Positions 37,047 to 45,420 of a stretch of 64,000 nucleotides of DNA are shown piece by piece; position 1 is the stretch's first letter, and each line of letters starts with the position of its first letter. The DNA lies in contig NZ_BOPB01000013.1 of NCBI RefSeq assembly GCF_016863535.1, positions 62,001 through 126,000 of the forward strand, read 5' to 3'. This DNA is from Micromonospora lutea (GTDB lineage: Bacteria; Actinomycetota; Actinomycetes; Mycobacteriales; Micromonosporaceae). Under the pieces are notes generated by a model. It did no database searches and was not told the origin of the DNA. It saw only the letters and a list, made by a program, of their open reading frames with translations. The translations under genes were made by a program, and so were the position numbers.

Positions 37047-37667
37047 AACGAAGGGTGGGGTGGGGTCGCGTAGGTAGCGCTGGATGGTGGGGGCTAGCCA
37101 GTCGATCAGCTCGGCGGGGGTGATGTCGACCATCGGGGGCAGGCGCAGGACGTAGCGGGTCAGCGCGACGCCGAGCAGTTGGCTGGCGACCAGGCCGGCG
37201 CGCCGTGGGGCCTCGTCGGGGTCGGCGACCATCCGGGCGACCGCTGGGCCGAGCTGGGTGGTGAAGATGGCGCGCATCCGCTCCGCCCCGGCCGGGTTGG
37301 TGCTTGCCGTACGCAGCAGCGCCGGCAGGGTGGAGTCGCCTTCCCACCGGGTGAAGAAGTAACTGACCAGCGCCAGGCCGAGGCGATCGGCCGGCACGTC
37401 GCTCAGGTCGGGCAGCCGCAGGTCGAACTCGGCCGCCGTGGCGAACAGGTTCTCCTTGCTGCCGTAGTAGCGCATCACCATCGAGGGGTCGATCCGCGCG
37501 TCCGCCGCGATGGCCCGGATCGTCGCCCGGTCGTACCCGTCGGCAGCGAAGCGGTGGCGGGCGGCCCGCAGGATGGCCGCCCGGGTCGCCTCCGAGTTGC
37601 GGCGCACGCCGCCGGCCACCGACTCCGCGACCATGTTCTGAGCCCGTTCGGGTACGCCCTCCGTCAT
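37002..37667 (-). CDS. TetR/AcrR-family regulator (divergent from FAD monooxygenase)
   Basis: 221-residue repressor-type regulator. DNA-binding domain: ATRAAILRAARHRFAADGYDRATIRAIAADARIDPSMVMRYYGSKENLFA (shown as ILRAARHRFAADGY and DPSMVMRYYGSKE). The all-helical ligand domain follows. The C-terminal residues VDHEVSGRNRDRTCH are encoded by hairpin element 2 and look like an extension. ATG 37667. Divergent from the monooxygenase, 109 bp apart, with a palindromic operator between, so it likely represses that gene until an aromatic or related ligand is bound. Confidence 0.9.
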   Translation of the reverse strand: MTEGVPERAQNMVAESVAGGVRRNSEATRAAILRAARHRFAADGYDRATIRAIAADARIDPSMVMRYYGSKENLFATAAEFDLRLPDLSDVPADRLGLALVSYFFTRWEGDSTLPALLRTASTNPAGAERMRAIFTTQLGPAVARMVADPDEAPRRAGLVASQLLGVALTRYVLRLPPMVDITPAELIDWLAPTIQRYLRDPTPPFVDHEVSGRNRDRTCH

Positions 37668-37720
37668 GTGACCGACGGTATGCCAACGACTGTTGACTTC
37701 CCAATCCGGGGCGACCTACC

Positions 37721-37755
37721 GTTGCCAACAAGTGTTTGCCAACACCTGTTGGCAA
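37721..37755. promoter_or_regulatory. Candidate TetR operator
   Basis: Perfect 20-bp palindrome TTGCCAACACCTGTTGGCAA at 37736-37755, preceded by a partial direct repeat GTTGCCAACA at 37721-37730. The weaker half sites TGCCAACGACTGTTG lie at 37681-37695. Placed 21 bp before the monooxygenase ATG and in the divergent gap with tetR. Confidence 0.85.
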
Positions 37756-37776
37756 AGCTCGGTCGAGGAGGTCGTC

Positions 37777-38961
37777 ATGCTGCCCGAACGAACGGACGTC
37801 CTGGTCGTCGGCGCGGGCCCGACCGGGCTCACCGCCGCACTCACCCTGGCCCGACGAGGGGTCGAGGTGACAGTGGTCGACCAGCGGGAGAAGCCGGCGG
37901 TGACCTCGCGGGCGGCGGTCGTGCACGCGTACACCCTGGAGGTGCTCGACCTGGTCGGAGCCGGCGCCGCCCTGGTGGCCCGAGGGCTGCGATCGGCCCG
38001 GTTCAGCGTCCGCGACCGGGATCGGGTGCTGGTCACCGTGCCGTTCGGTGGCCTGCCCAGCCGTCACCGGTACGCGCTGATGGTCTCCCAGTCGGTGACC
38101 GAGGAGGTGCTCACCGACCGGCTGGCCGAGGCGGGCGTGCGGGTGCTGCGCCCGTACCGGCTCACCGGCCTGCGCCACGACGGTGACGGCACGGTGGCGG
38201 ACCTCGACGGCACGAGCGTGCGCGCCCGATGGGTCATCGGTGCCGACGGCATCAACAGCACCGTTCGTGAGCTGGCCGGCATCACATTCACCAAATCTGC
38301 CGGCTCCGAGGAGTCGTTCGTGCTGGCCGACGTACGCGTCGACAGCGTCCTGCCCCGCGACGGCGCGTCGATCTTCCTCGCCCGGGGTGGGCCGCTGGTC
38401 TGGGCGCCGCTGCCCGACGGGCGGGTACGCCTCGTCGCCACCGTCGCCGATCCGCCCGCCGAGCCGGACGCGGCCTACCTGCAACGCCTGCTCGACGAGC
38501 GTGGCCTCCGGCAACGACCGGACCAGGTGCGCGAAGTGCTCTGGTCCTCGCGGTTCCGGCTGCACCGACGGGTCGCCGGGACGTTCCGCTCCGGGCCGGT
38601 GCTGCTGGCCGGCGACGCCGCACACGTGCACAGCCCAGCCGGCGGGCAGGGCATGAACCTCGGCATCAGCGACGCGGTAGACCTCGGCGACACCCTGGCC
38701 GACGTGCTGGCCGGAGCCGACGAGACCCGGCTGGACGAGTACGCGGCCCGACGCCGCCCACTCGCACACGAGGTGGCCGACTTCGCCGACCGGCTGACCC
38801 GCCTCGCCACCGTGCCGTCATCCGCTCGACCGGCCCGGGACGTGCTGCTGCGACTGATCTCGCTGCTGCCGCCGGTGCGGCACCGGATCGCGCTGCGGCT
38901 CGCCGGCCTCAACCAACGCCTGGTGTCAGTCGCAGGTCCCGGCAAGCGGACTGGCGGGTAA
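37777..38961 (+). CDS. FAD-dependent aromatic-type monooxygenase
   Basis: 394-residue PheA/TfdB-like flavoprotein hydroxylase. FAD-binding GxGxxG near the N-terminus (VLVVGAGPTGLTAALTLARRG), the GADG motif WVIGADGINSTVRE, and the GD motif LLAGDAAHVHSPAGGQGMNLGISDAVDL. It lacks the long C-terminal thioredoxin-like domain of larger members. ATG 37777 follows GAGGAGG. Substrate not predictable; could act in aromatic catabolism, drug inactivation or natural-product tailoring. Confidence 0.9.
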   Translation: MLPERTDVLVVGAGPTGLTAALTLARRGVEVTVVDQREKPAVTSRAAVVHAYTLEVLDLVGAGAALVARGLRSARFSVRDRDRVLVTVPFGGLPSRHRYALMVSQSVTEEVLTDRLAEAGVRVLRPYRLTGLRHDGDGTVADLDGTSVRARWVIGADGINSTVRELAGITFTKSAGSEESFVLADVRVDSVLPRDGASIFLARGGPLVWAPLPDGRVRLVATVADPPAEPDAAYLQRLLDERGLRQRPDQVREVLWSSRFRLHRRVAGTFRSGPVLLAGDAAHVHSPAGGQGMNLGISDAVDLGDTLADVLAGADETRLDEYAARRRPLAHEVADFADRLTRLATVPSSARPARDVLLRLISLLPPVRHRIALRLAGLNQRLVSVAGPGKRTGG

Positions 38962-39003
38962 CCACGGTCCCGCGCTGTCGACAGCCGGGTCTACGCTGGC
39001 CCG

Positions 39004-39630
39004 GTGACGGTGGAGCAGCAGGCCCGGGGCGCGAACGGCGGGGCCACGGGGGCGGGACGACGCCGGTCCCGTAAGGACGAGATTCTTGAGATCGCGGTGG
39101 GTCTGTTCGCCTCCCGGGGCTACCACGGCGTATCGATGGACGACATCGGCGCGGCTGCCGGCGTGACCGGCCCGGCGCTCTATCACCACTTCGCCGGCAA
39201 GGAAGCGATGCTGGTCGCCGCACTGACGCCGGTCAGCGAAGGGCTGCTCGACGGTGGTCGGCAACGCCGCGCCGCGCATCCCGGCGATCCGCGCGCCGCC
39301 CTGGAGTCGCTGATCGACTTCCACGTCGACTTCGCGCTCGCCAACCCGGCCGTCATCGCGCTGCACCTGCACGAACTGGATCGGCTGCCGGAGGAGCCGC
39401 GACGGCGCATCCGCCGGCTTCAGCGGCTCTACGTCGAGGAGTGGGTCACCGTGCTGACCGCCCTGCACCCGGGGTTGCCCGACGGTGAGGCGCGGGTGCT
39501 GGCACACGCCGCGTTCGGCCTGATGAACTCCACCCCGTTCCTCGGTGGCGAGGTCGACCACCGGCGTCGGGCCGAGCTGCTGCGCGCCGCCACGCTGGCC
39601 GCGCTGCTCGCCCCCACCCAGCCCGCCTAG
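39004..39630 (+). CDS. TetR-family regulator of the acyl-CoA cluster (putative)
   Basis: 208-residue TetR protein. HTH: KDEILEIAVGLFASRGYHGVSMDDIGAAAGVTGPALYHHFAGKEAML (shown as LFASRGYHGVSMDDIG and GPALYHHFAGKEAM). GTG start at 39004, 42 bp after the monooxygenase stop. It resembles TetR regulators that respond to acyl-CoA esters. A palindrome AACGATCGTT upstream of the carboxyltransferase at 43811 is a plausible operator for it. Could instead serve the monooxygenase. Confidence 0.85.
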   Translation: MTVEQQARGANGGATGAGRRRSRKDEILEIAVGLFASRGYHGVSMDDIGAAAGVTGPALYHHFAGKEAMLVAALTPVSEGLLDGGRQRRAAHPGDPRAALESLIDFHVDFALANPAVIALHLHELDRLPEEPRRRIRRLQRLYVEEWVTVLTALHPGLPDGEARVLAHAAFGLMNSTPFLGGEVDHRRRAELLRAATLAALLAPTQPA

Positions 39631-39684
39631 AACGAGTCCGCGCCGGTCGGTTCGGCCGCCGAGCTGCTGCGCGCCTCCCCTGCC

Positions 39685-39742
39685 GTTAACAAGGGGCCCT
39701 TGCTATACCGCAGGCGTTAACAGGGGGCCCTTCCTTGCATCC
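39685..39742. repeat. Dispersed GGGGCCC repeat, copy B
   Basis: 58 bp: GTTAACAAGGGGCCCTTGC, the spacer TATACCGCAGGCGTTAA, then CAGGGGGCCCTTCCTTGCATCC. Shares the identical 17-nt spacer and both half-units with copy A at 23,328-23,384. Lies in the tetR-to-biotin-carboxylase gap. Confidence 0.85.
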
Positions 39743-39796
39743 TGGCCGGCGTGGTTTCCTTGCACGCGTCTCAGTAGATGGACACGCGGAGGAAAC

Positions 39797-41134
39797 ATGA
39801 TCGAGTCGCTGCTGGTCGCGAACCGGGGCGAGATCGCCCGCCGGATCATCCGTACCGCCCGGCGGCTCGGGGTGCGTGCGATCGCGGTGCACTCGGAGGC
39901 CGACGCCGGCCTGCCCTTCGTCGCCGAGGCCGACGAGGCCGTCTGCGTCGGCCCGGCCAACCCGGCCCAGAGCTACCGCAACACCGAGGCGATCCTCGCC
40001 GCAGCCCGGTCGACCGGCGCGCAGGCGATTCACCCCGGCTACGGCTTCCTGTCGGAGAACGCCGACTTCGCCCGTACCGTCGAGGCCAGCGGCCTGATCT
40101 GGGTCGGACCCGGCGCGGACGCGATCAGCGCGATGGGCGACAAGATCAATGCGCGGAACCTGATGGCGGCGGCCGGGGTGCCGGTGGCGGCCGGGACCAC
40201 CGAGCCGGCGGCCGACCTGGCGGCGGCGGTCGCGGCGGCGGCGGAGATCGACTACCCGGTGATGGTCAAGGCCGCCGCCGGTGGCGGTGGCATGGGCATG
40301 GGCGTGGCCGCCGACGAGGCCGCGCTGCGCACCGAGTACGACAAGGTTCGCGCCTTCGCCGAGCGGATGTTCGGCGACGGTTCGGTGCTGCTGGAGCGGT
40401 ACTTCCCCCGGGTGCGTCACGTCGAGGTGCAGATCCTCGGCCTGGCTGACGGCCGGGTGGTGGCGCTGGGCGAGCGGGAGTGCTCGGTGCAGCGGCGCAA
40501 CCAGAAGCTGGTGGAGGAGTCACCTTCGCCGGCGGTTTCGCCGGAACTCCGCGCCCGCCTCATGGCCGCGGCGGTGCGAGCGGGCGAGGCGGTCGACTAC
40601 CGCAACGCGGGCACTGTCGAGTGCCTGCTCGACCCGGCCTCCGGGGAGTTCTTCTTCCTGGAGATGAACACCCGGCTACAGGTGGAGCACCCGGTGACCG
40701 AGCTGGTGCACGGCATCGACCTGGTCGAGGAGCAGTTGCGGGTGGCCGCCGGCCTGCCGCCGACCTTCGACCCGGACACGCTGACCGCGCGCGGTCACGC
40801 CATCGAGCTGCGGGTCAACGCCGAGGACCCGAAGCGGTTCCTGCCCGGCCCGGGGACGATCACTACCTGGGTGGAGCCGACCGGCGAGGGGGTACGCGTC
40901 GACTCCGGCTACGTCGAGGGGAACACCGTCACCCCGTTCTACGACAGCCTGATGGCGAAACTGATCGTGCACGGCGCCGACCGCGCCGAGGCCATCGAGC
41001 GGGCGAGGGTTGCGGTGGCGCAGTTCCAGCTCGCTGGCCCGAAGCAGAACCTCCCCTTCTTCACCGACCTGCTGGAGAACCAGGAGTTCCTCTCCGGCAA
41101 CTACGACACCACCATCGTCTCCCGCCTCCGCTAA
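39797..41134 (+). CDS. Biotin carboxylase subunit of an acyl-CoA carboxylase, no biotin-carrier domain
   Basis: 445-residue ATP-grasp biotin carboxylase: N-domain MIESLLVANRGEIARRIIRTARRLG, HPGYGFLSENADFA, ATP loop KAAAGGGGMGMG, ERECSVQRRNQK, and EMNTRLQVEHPVTEL. It stops after the biotin carboxylase C-domain (GPKQNLPFFTDLLENQEFLSGNYDT...), without the MKM biotin-carrier segment found in most actinobacterial alpha subunits of about 600-650 residues. Good GGAGG before ATG. Likely works with the carboxyltransferase at 43811 in branched acyl-CoA (for example 3-methylcrotonyl-CoA) carboxylation, with a carrier encoded elsewhere. Confidence 0.9.
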   Translation: MIESLLVANRGEIARRIIRTARRLGVRAIAVHSEADAGLPFVAEADEAVCVGPANPAQSYRNTEAILAAARSTGAQAIHPGYGFLSENADFARTVEASGLIWVGPGADAISAMGDKINARNLMAAAGVPVAAGTTEPAADLAAAVAAAAEIDYPVMVKAAAGGGGMGMGVAADEAALRTEYDKVRAFAERMFGDGSVLLERYFPRVRHVEVQILGLADGRVVALGERECSVQRRNQKLVEESPSPAVSPELRARLMAAAVRAGEAVDYRNAGTVECLLDPASGEFFFLEMNTRLQVEHPVTELVHGIDLVEEQLRVAAGLPPTFDPDTLTARGHAIELRVNAEDPKRFLPGPGTITTWVEPTGEGVRVDSGYVEGNTVTPFYDSLMAKLIVHGADRAEAIERARVAVAQFQLAGPKQNLPFFTDLLENQEFLSGNYDTTIVSRLR

Positions 41135-41188
41135 CCACCCACCCTCCCCTCCCCACCCACCCACCCACCCACCCCTCCCCACCCGGTT

Positions 41189-41243
41189 GATCATGAGGTT
41201 GTTGTCACCCTGGTCGGCGTGTCGGGACAACAACCTCATGATC
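41189..41243. repeat. ATGAGGTT hairpin element, copy 3
   Basis: Perfect 18-bp arms GATCATGAGGTTGTTGTC (41189-41206) and GACAACAACCTCATGATC (41226-41243). It is preceded by a long pyrimidine tract (CCACCC repeats, 41,135-41,185) and followed by G-rich GGAGGTGGGTTGGGGGTGGG. Located after the biotin-carboxylase gene, likely its terminator. Confidence 0.92.
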
Positions 41244-41332
41244 ACCGGAGTGGCACGGAGGTGGGTTGGGGGTGGGTGGCGTGACATGCTGGGGGTGTCA
41301 GCAGCAGGGACGTGTCACAGTGGGGTGGCCGC

Positions 41333-42253
41333 ATGGCGGAGATGCCGAAGTACGTGTCCATTCGTGAGGTCGGGCCACGCGACGGGTTGCAGAACGAGGC
41401 GCCGATCCCCACCGACGCCAAGGTGCGGCTGCTCGACGCGCTCTCCCGGACGGGAGTACGCCGGATCGAGGCGGTGTCGTTCGTGCACCCCAGAGCGATT
41501 CCGCAGATGGCCGACGCCGACGAGGTGTGGCGACGGGCGCAGCGGGTCGACGGGGTGCGTTACTCGGCGCTGGTGCCGAACACGCGAGGTGCGCAGCGGG
41601 CCCTGGCTGCCGGCTTCACCGAGATCGAGGTGGTCGTCTCGGCCAGCGACACGCACAACCGGCGCAACGTCAACCGCTCCACCGAGGAGTCACTGGACGA
41701 CATCGCCGAGTTGATCGACCTGCTGCACGACGCCGACGCCCACGCCGAGGTGATCGTCGCGACCAGCTTCGGCTGCCCCTACGAGGGCGACATCGATCCG
41801 GCACGGGTGGCCGCCATCGTGGACCGGGTGGTCCGCGACGGCGCCGACCGCGTCGCGTTCGGTGACACCACCGGCATGGGTACGCCCCGACGCGTCCGTG
41901 ACCTGATCACCGCTGTCCGCGACCGCAACGCGGACGTGCCGGTGCTGCTGCACTTCCACAACACCCGGGGAACCGCGCTGGCCAACCTGCTGACCGCGCT
42001 GGAACTCGGGGTGACCGAGTTCGACGCCAGCGTCGGCGGTCTCGGCGGTTGCCCGTACGCCCCCGGGGCCAGCGGGAACCTGGCCACCGAGGAGGCGGTG
42101 CACATGCTGCACGACATGGGTGTCGACACCGGCATCGACCTGGACGCCCTGATCGAGGTGGCCGAGCTGGCCGAGGAGCTGACCGGCCGCAGCCTGCCCT
42201 CCGGCGTGCTGCGCGCCGGGCCGCGATCCCGGCTCACCGCCCTGCCCTCCTGA
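41333..42253 (+). CDS. Hydroxymethylglutaryl-CoA lyase
   Basis: 306-residue TIM-barrel lyase that splits HMG-CoA into acetoacetate and acetyl-CoA, the last step of leucine catabolism. Signature: VSIREVGPRDGLQNE near the N-terminus (cited in pieces: REVGPRDGLQNE) and the catalytic Cys loop GGLGGCPYAPGASGNLATEE. Also SFGCPYEGDI and FGDTTGMG. ATG at 41333 chosen; GTG at 41312 also open. Between hairpin 3 and the convergent lysA-like gene. Confidence 0.93.
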   Translation: MAEMPKYVSIREVGPRDGLQNEAPIPTDAKVRLLDALSRTGVRRIEAVSFVHPRAIPQMADADEVWRRAQRVDGVRYSALVPNTRGAQRALAAGFTEIEVVVSASDTHNRRNVNRSTEESLDDIAELIDLLHDADAHAEVIVATSFGCPYEGDIDPARVAAIVDRVVRDGADRVAFGDTTGMGTPRRVRDLITAVRDRNADVPVLLHFHNTRGTALANLLTALELGVTEFDASVGGLGGCPYAPGASGNLATEEAVHMLHDMGVDTGIDLDALIEVAELAEELTGRSLPSGVLRAGPRSRLTALPS

Positions 42254-42284
42254 CCCGCCCGGCACCCGGAACGCGAATCGGGCG

Positions 42285-43595
42285 TTACTGACCGTCGACC
42301 TCGTCGAGCAGTTCCAGGGCGACCAGATCGTCGTAGGTCTCCCGCCGCCGGATCAGTCGCACCTGGTCGCCGTGGACCAGCACCTCGGCCGGACGCTGCT
42401 GGCTGTTGTAGTTGCTGGTCATCGTCATGCCGTAGGCGCCAGCGGTGAAGATCGCCAGGTGAGCGCCCGCCTTCAGCTCGGGCAGCGACCGGGCTCGGGC
42501 CAGGTAGTCGCTGGACTCGCAGATCGGGCCCACCACGTCGTACTCGGTGAGTCCGGCCAGGCCGGACACGTCCCGGGAGCCCGGTGTCGCCTCCGCCGGG
42601 GGCTGGAGTGGCCAGATGAAGTGGTAGCTGTCGTACAGCGCGGCCCGGGCGAGGTGCGTCATGCCCGCGTCGAGCACCACGAGCTGCCGCTCGCCGGCCT
42701 GCTTGAGGTACCGGACGGTGCTGATCAGGACGCCGGCGTTCGCGGCGATCGTCCGGCCCGGCTCGAAGATCACCTGCCCGCCACGGGCGGTGAAGTCGGC
42801 CATCCGAGCGATGATGACCTCGGCGAAGTCGTCCCAGCTCGGTGCGGTGTGGTCGAGGTACTCGGCCGGGAATCCACCACCGAGATTCAACGTGGTGATC
42901 CGGTGCCCGGCCTGCTCCAGCATCGCCACCAGGGCGAGCAGGCGGTCGATGGCGGTGGCGTACACCTGCGGGTCGAAGATCGGACTGCCGAGGTGGACGT
43001 GGAAACCTTCGACGCGCAGCGCATCGTCGGCGGCGGCCCGGTTGAACAGCGTCGCCGCGCGGTCGATGTCCACGCCGAACTTGCCGCCCCGGGTGCCGGT
43101 GGTCGTACGCGCCGGGGTGCGCTCGTCCGGTGCGACGTCCGGGTTGACCCGGATCGCCAGCCGGGGCCGTCTACCCTCCTGCCGGGCGATCCGCGAGAGC
43201 AGCTCCACCTCGGCCTCGGACTCGACGTTTATGCACCGGATGTCGCGCCGGACCGCCTCCCGAAGCTCGGTCTCCGACTTGCCCACCCCCGCCAGCACGG
43301 TGCGCTCCGGGTCGATGCCGGCCAGCATCGCCCGGTGCAGCTCGCCGCCGCTGACCGCGTCGACGCCGGCGCCCTCCCGACCGAGCAGCCGGAGCAGGTG
43401 CACGTTGCTCAGCGCCTTGGCCGAGAAACAGACCAGCGGGTTGATCGCGTCGAACGCCTTCGCGAAGCGGCGGTAGTGATCGATCAGGGTGCTCGCCGAA
43501 TACACGTACGTGGGTGTGCCGAACTGCTCGGCCACCGAGGTCAGCGGCACCCCTTCGCAGTGCAGTGCGCCGTCGCGATAGGCGAACTCATCCAT
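42285..43595 (-). CDS. lysA: Diaminopimelate decarboxylase (LysA-like)
   Basis: 436-residue PLP-dependent group IV decarboxylase. Schiff-base Lys60 in VCFSAKALSN, GGGFPAEY strand, HVHLGSPIFDPQVY, FEPGRTIAANAG and the C-terminal CESSDYLA/FTAGAYGMTMTSNYNSQQRP. It likely makes lysine from meso-diaminopimelate. It is on the minus strand inside the acyl-CoA gene group, convergent with the HMG-CoA lyase and divergent from the carboxyltransferase. ATG 43595. Whether this is the primary LysA or a paralogue for another amino acid cannot be told from this window. Confidence 0.9.
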   Translation of the reverse strand: MDEFAYRDGALHCEGVPLTSVAEQFGTPTYVYSASTLIDHYRRFAKAFDAINPLVCFSAKALSNVHLLRLLGREGAGVDAVSGGELHRAMLAGIDPERTVLAGVGKSETELREAVRRDIRCINVESEAEVELLSRIARQEGRRPRLAIRVNPDVAPDERTPARTTTGTRGGKFGVDIDRAATLFNRAAADDALRVEGFHVHLGSPIFDPQVYATAIDRLLALVAMLEQAGHRITTLNLGGGFPAEYLDHTAPSWDDFAEVIIARMADFTARGGQVIFEPGRTIAANAGVLISTVRYLKQAGERQLVVLDAGMTHLARAALYDSYHFIWPLQPPAEATPGSRDVSGLAGLTEYDVVGPICESSDYLARARSLPELKAGAHLAIFTAGAYGMTMTSNYNSQQRPAEVLVHGDQVRLIRRRETYDDLVALELLDEVDGQ

Positions 43596-43746
43596 TTGTT
43601 CCTCATTCAGGAGATCGGCGGTCAGGATATCGGGCCACCTGACGCGGATCGATCCAAATCCGCCCCTCGGGACGGTGTCCAGGTCACCAGCCCGGGAGGC
43701 GAGGGTGGGGGCGGTGAGTCGCCGCCGCAGGCCGCGATGCGATACC

Positions 43747-43761
43747 CTAACGATCGTTCAG
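43747..43761. promoter_or_regulatory. Candidate operator upstream of the carboxyltransferase
   Basis: Perfect palindrome AACGATCGTT at 43749-43758 (extended CTAACGATCGTTCAG). AACGnnCGTT sites are typical of TetR regulators of acyl-CoA metabolism in actinobacteria. It lies 52 bp upstream of the GTG at 43811 and about 150 bp upstream of lysA, so could control both. Confidence 0.7.
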
Positions 43762-43810
43762 GCTGGTGGGTTCCCGTGCCACGGCGGCGGGAAGGCGGCG
43801 AGGGGGCGGC

Positions 43811-45343
43811 GTGACGCTCGACGGTGCGGCACTGGAGCAGTTGCGTAAGCGGGTCCGTGCCGGTGGCGCGGAGAAGTACCACGCGGCGAACGCGGCCAAG
43901 GGCAAGCTGTTCGCCCGGGAACGGGTCGCGATCCTCGTCGACGAGGGCAGCTTCGTCGAGGACGGCCTCTACGCCAACGCCCTCGCCGAGGGGCTGCCCG
44001 CCGACGGCGTGGTCACCGGCACCGCCACCATCGACGGCCGTCAGGTCTGCCTGATGGCCAACGACTCCACGGTCAAGGCCGGCAGTTGGGGTGCCCGCAC
44101 CGTCGAAAAGATCATCCGCATCATCGAGCGGGCGTACGACACCGGCGTCCCGATGGTCTACCTGGTCGACTCGGCGGGAGCACGGATCACCGACCAGGTC
44201 GAGCTGTTCCCCGGGCGGCGCGGCGCCGGGAAGATCTTCTGGAATCAGGTCCGTGCCTCCGGCTCGATCCCGCAGGTCTGTGCCCTGTTCGGGCCCAGCG
44301 CTGCCGGCGGTGCGTACATCCCGGCCTTCTGCGACGTGGTCGCCATGGTCGACGGCAACGCCAGCATGTACCTCGGCTCGGACCGGATGGTCGAGATGGT
44401 CACCGGCGAGAAGACCACCCTCGAAGCGATGGGCGGGGCGCGGGTGCACTGCGCCGAGTCCGGCGTCGGACATTTCCTCTGCAAGTCCGAGGCGGAGGCG
44501 CTCGACGTGGTGAAGCGCTACCTGTCCTACCTGCCGGCGAACTGGACGCAGCAGCCGCCCGTGGCCGCGGCCGTCGAGGCGCCGGCCAAGGCCGACCTCG
44601 CCGCGCTGGTGCCGGCGAGCGAGCGGCAGGCGTTCGACATGCGGCGGTACGTCAAGGGCCTGCTCGACGAGGACTCCTTCTTCGAGATCCAGGCACTCTG
44701 GGCCAAGGAGCTGACCATCGGCTTCGGTCGGTTGAACGGCGAGGTCGTCGGGGTGGTCGGCAACAACTCGATGTTCAAGGGCGGGGTGCTCTTCGTCGAC
44801 TCCGCCGACAAGGCGACCCGTTTCGTGCAGCTCTGCGACGCGTTCAACGTGCCGCTGCTCTTCCTCAGCGACGTGCCCGGCTTCATGGTCGGCAGTGCGG
44901 TGGAGAAGCAGGGCATCATCCGGCACGGCGCGAAGATGATCACGGCGATCTCCGAGGCGACCGTACCCAAGATCTGTGTGGTGGTCCGCAAGGCGTACGG
45001 CGCCGGCCTCTACGCGATGGCCGGGCCGGGCTTCGAGCCGGACGCCACCATCGCCCTGCCCAGCGCGAAGATCGCCGTGATGGGCGCGGAGGCCGCGGTG
45101 AACGCCGTGTACGCCAACAAGATCGCCGCGATCGAGGACGAGGCCGAGCGGGCCGCGTTCGTCGCCGCTCGGCGTGAGGAGTACGAGCGGGACATCGACG
45201 TCGTACGCCTCGCCAGCGAACTGGTGGTCGACGCGATCGTCGAGCCGCAGGAGCTGCGGGCCGAACTGGTGCGCCGGTTCGCCGCGGCGCGGGGCAAGCA
45301 GCGGCACTTCTCCCGGCGACGGCACGGCGTCACCCCGGTCTGA
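43811..45343 (+). CDS. Acyl-CoA carboxylase beta subunit (carboxyltransferase)
   Basis: 510-residue crotonase-fold carboxyltransferase of the methylcrotonyl/propionyl-CoA type. N-half: KGKLFARERVAILVDEGSFVEDG, MANDSTVKAGSWG, SAGARITDQVELFPGRRGAG and the carboxybiotin loop GPSAAGGAYIPAFCD. C-half: VGNNSMFKGGVLFVDSADKATRF, FLSDVPGFMVG, and RKAYGAGLYAMAGPGFEPD. GTG at 43811 follows GAGGGGG. It is the partner of the biotin carboxylase at 39797, although the two genes are separated by 2.6 kb and lysA. Followed by the acyl-CoA dehydrogenase. Confidence 0.93.
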   Translation: MTLDGAALEQLRKRVRAGGAEKYHAANAAKGKLFARERVAILVDEGSFVEDGLYANALAEGLPADGVVTGTATIDGRQVCLMANDSTVKAGSWGARTVEKIIRIIERAYDTGVPMVYLVDSAGARITDQVELFPGRRGAGKIFWNQVRASGSIPQVCALFGPSAAGGAYIPAFCDVVAMVDGNASMYLGSDRMVEMVTGEKTTLEAMGGARVHCAESGVGHFLCKSEAEALDVVKRYLSYLPANWTQQPPVAAAVEAPAKADLAALVPASERQAFDMRRYVKGLLDEDSFFEIQALWAKELTIGFGRLNGEVVGVVGNNSMFKGGVLFVDSADKATRFVQLCDAFNVPLLFLSDVPGFMVGSAVEKQGIIRHGAKMITAISEATVPKICVVVRKAYGAGLYAMAGPGFEPDATIALPSAKIAVMGAEAAVNAVYANKIAAIEDEAERAAFVAARREEYERDIDVVRLASELVVDAIVEPQELRAELVRRFAAARGKQRHFSRRRHGVTPV

Positions 45344-45420
45344 GTCGCCCGCCCGCCACCAGCACGTACCCGTCCCGGCGTCACGAGCGCCCGGCGGACC
45401 GTCCACACAGGAGGAACCCG

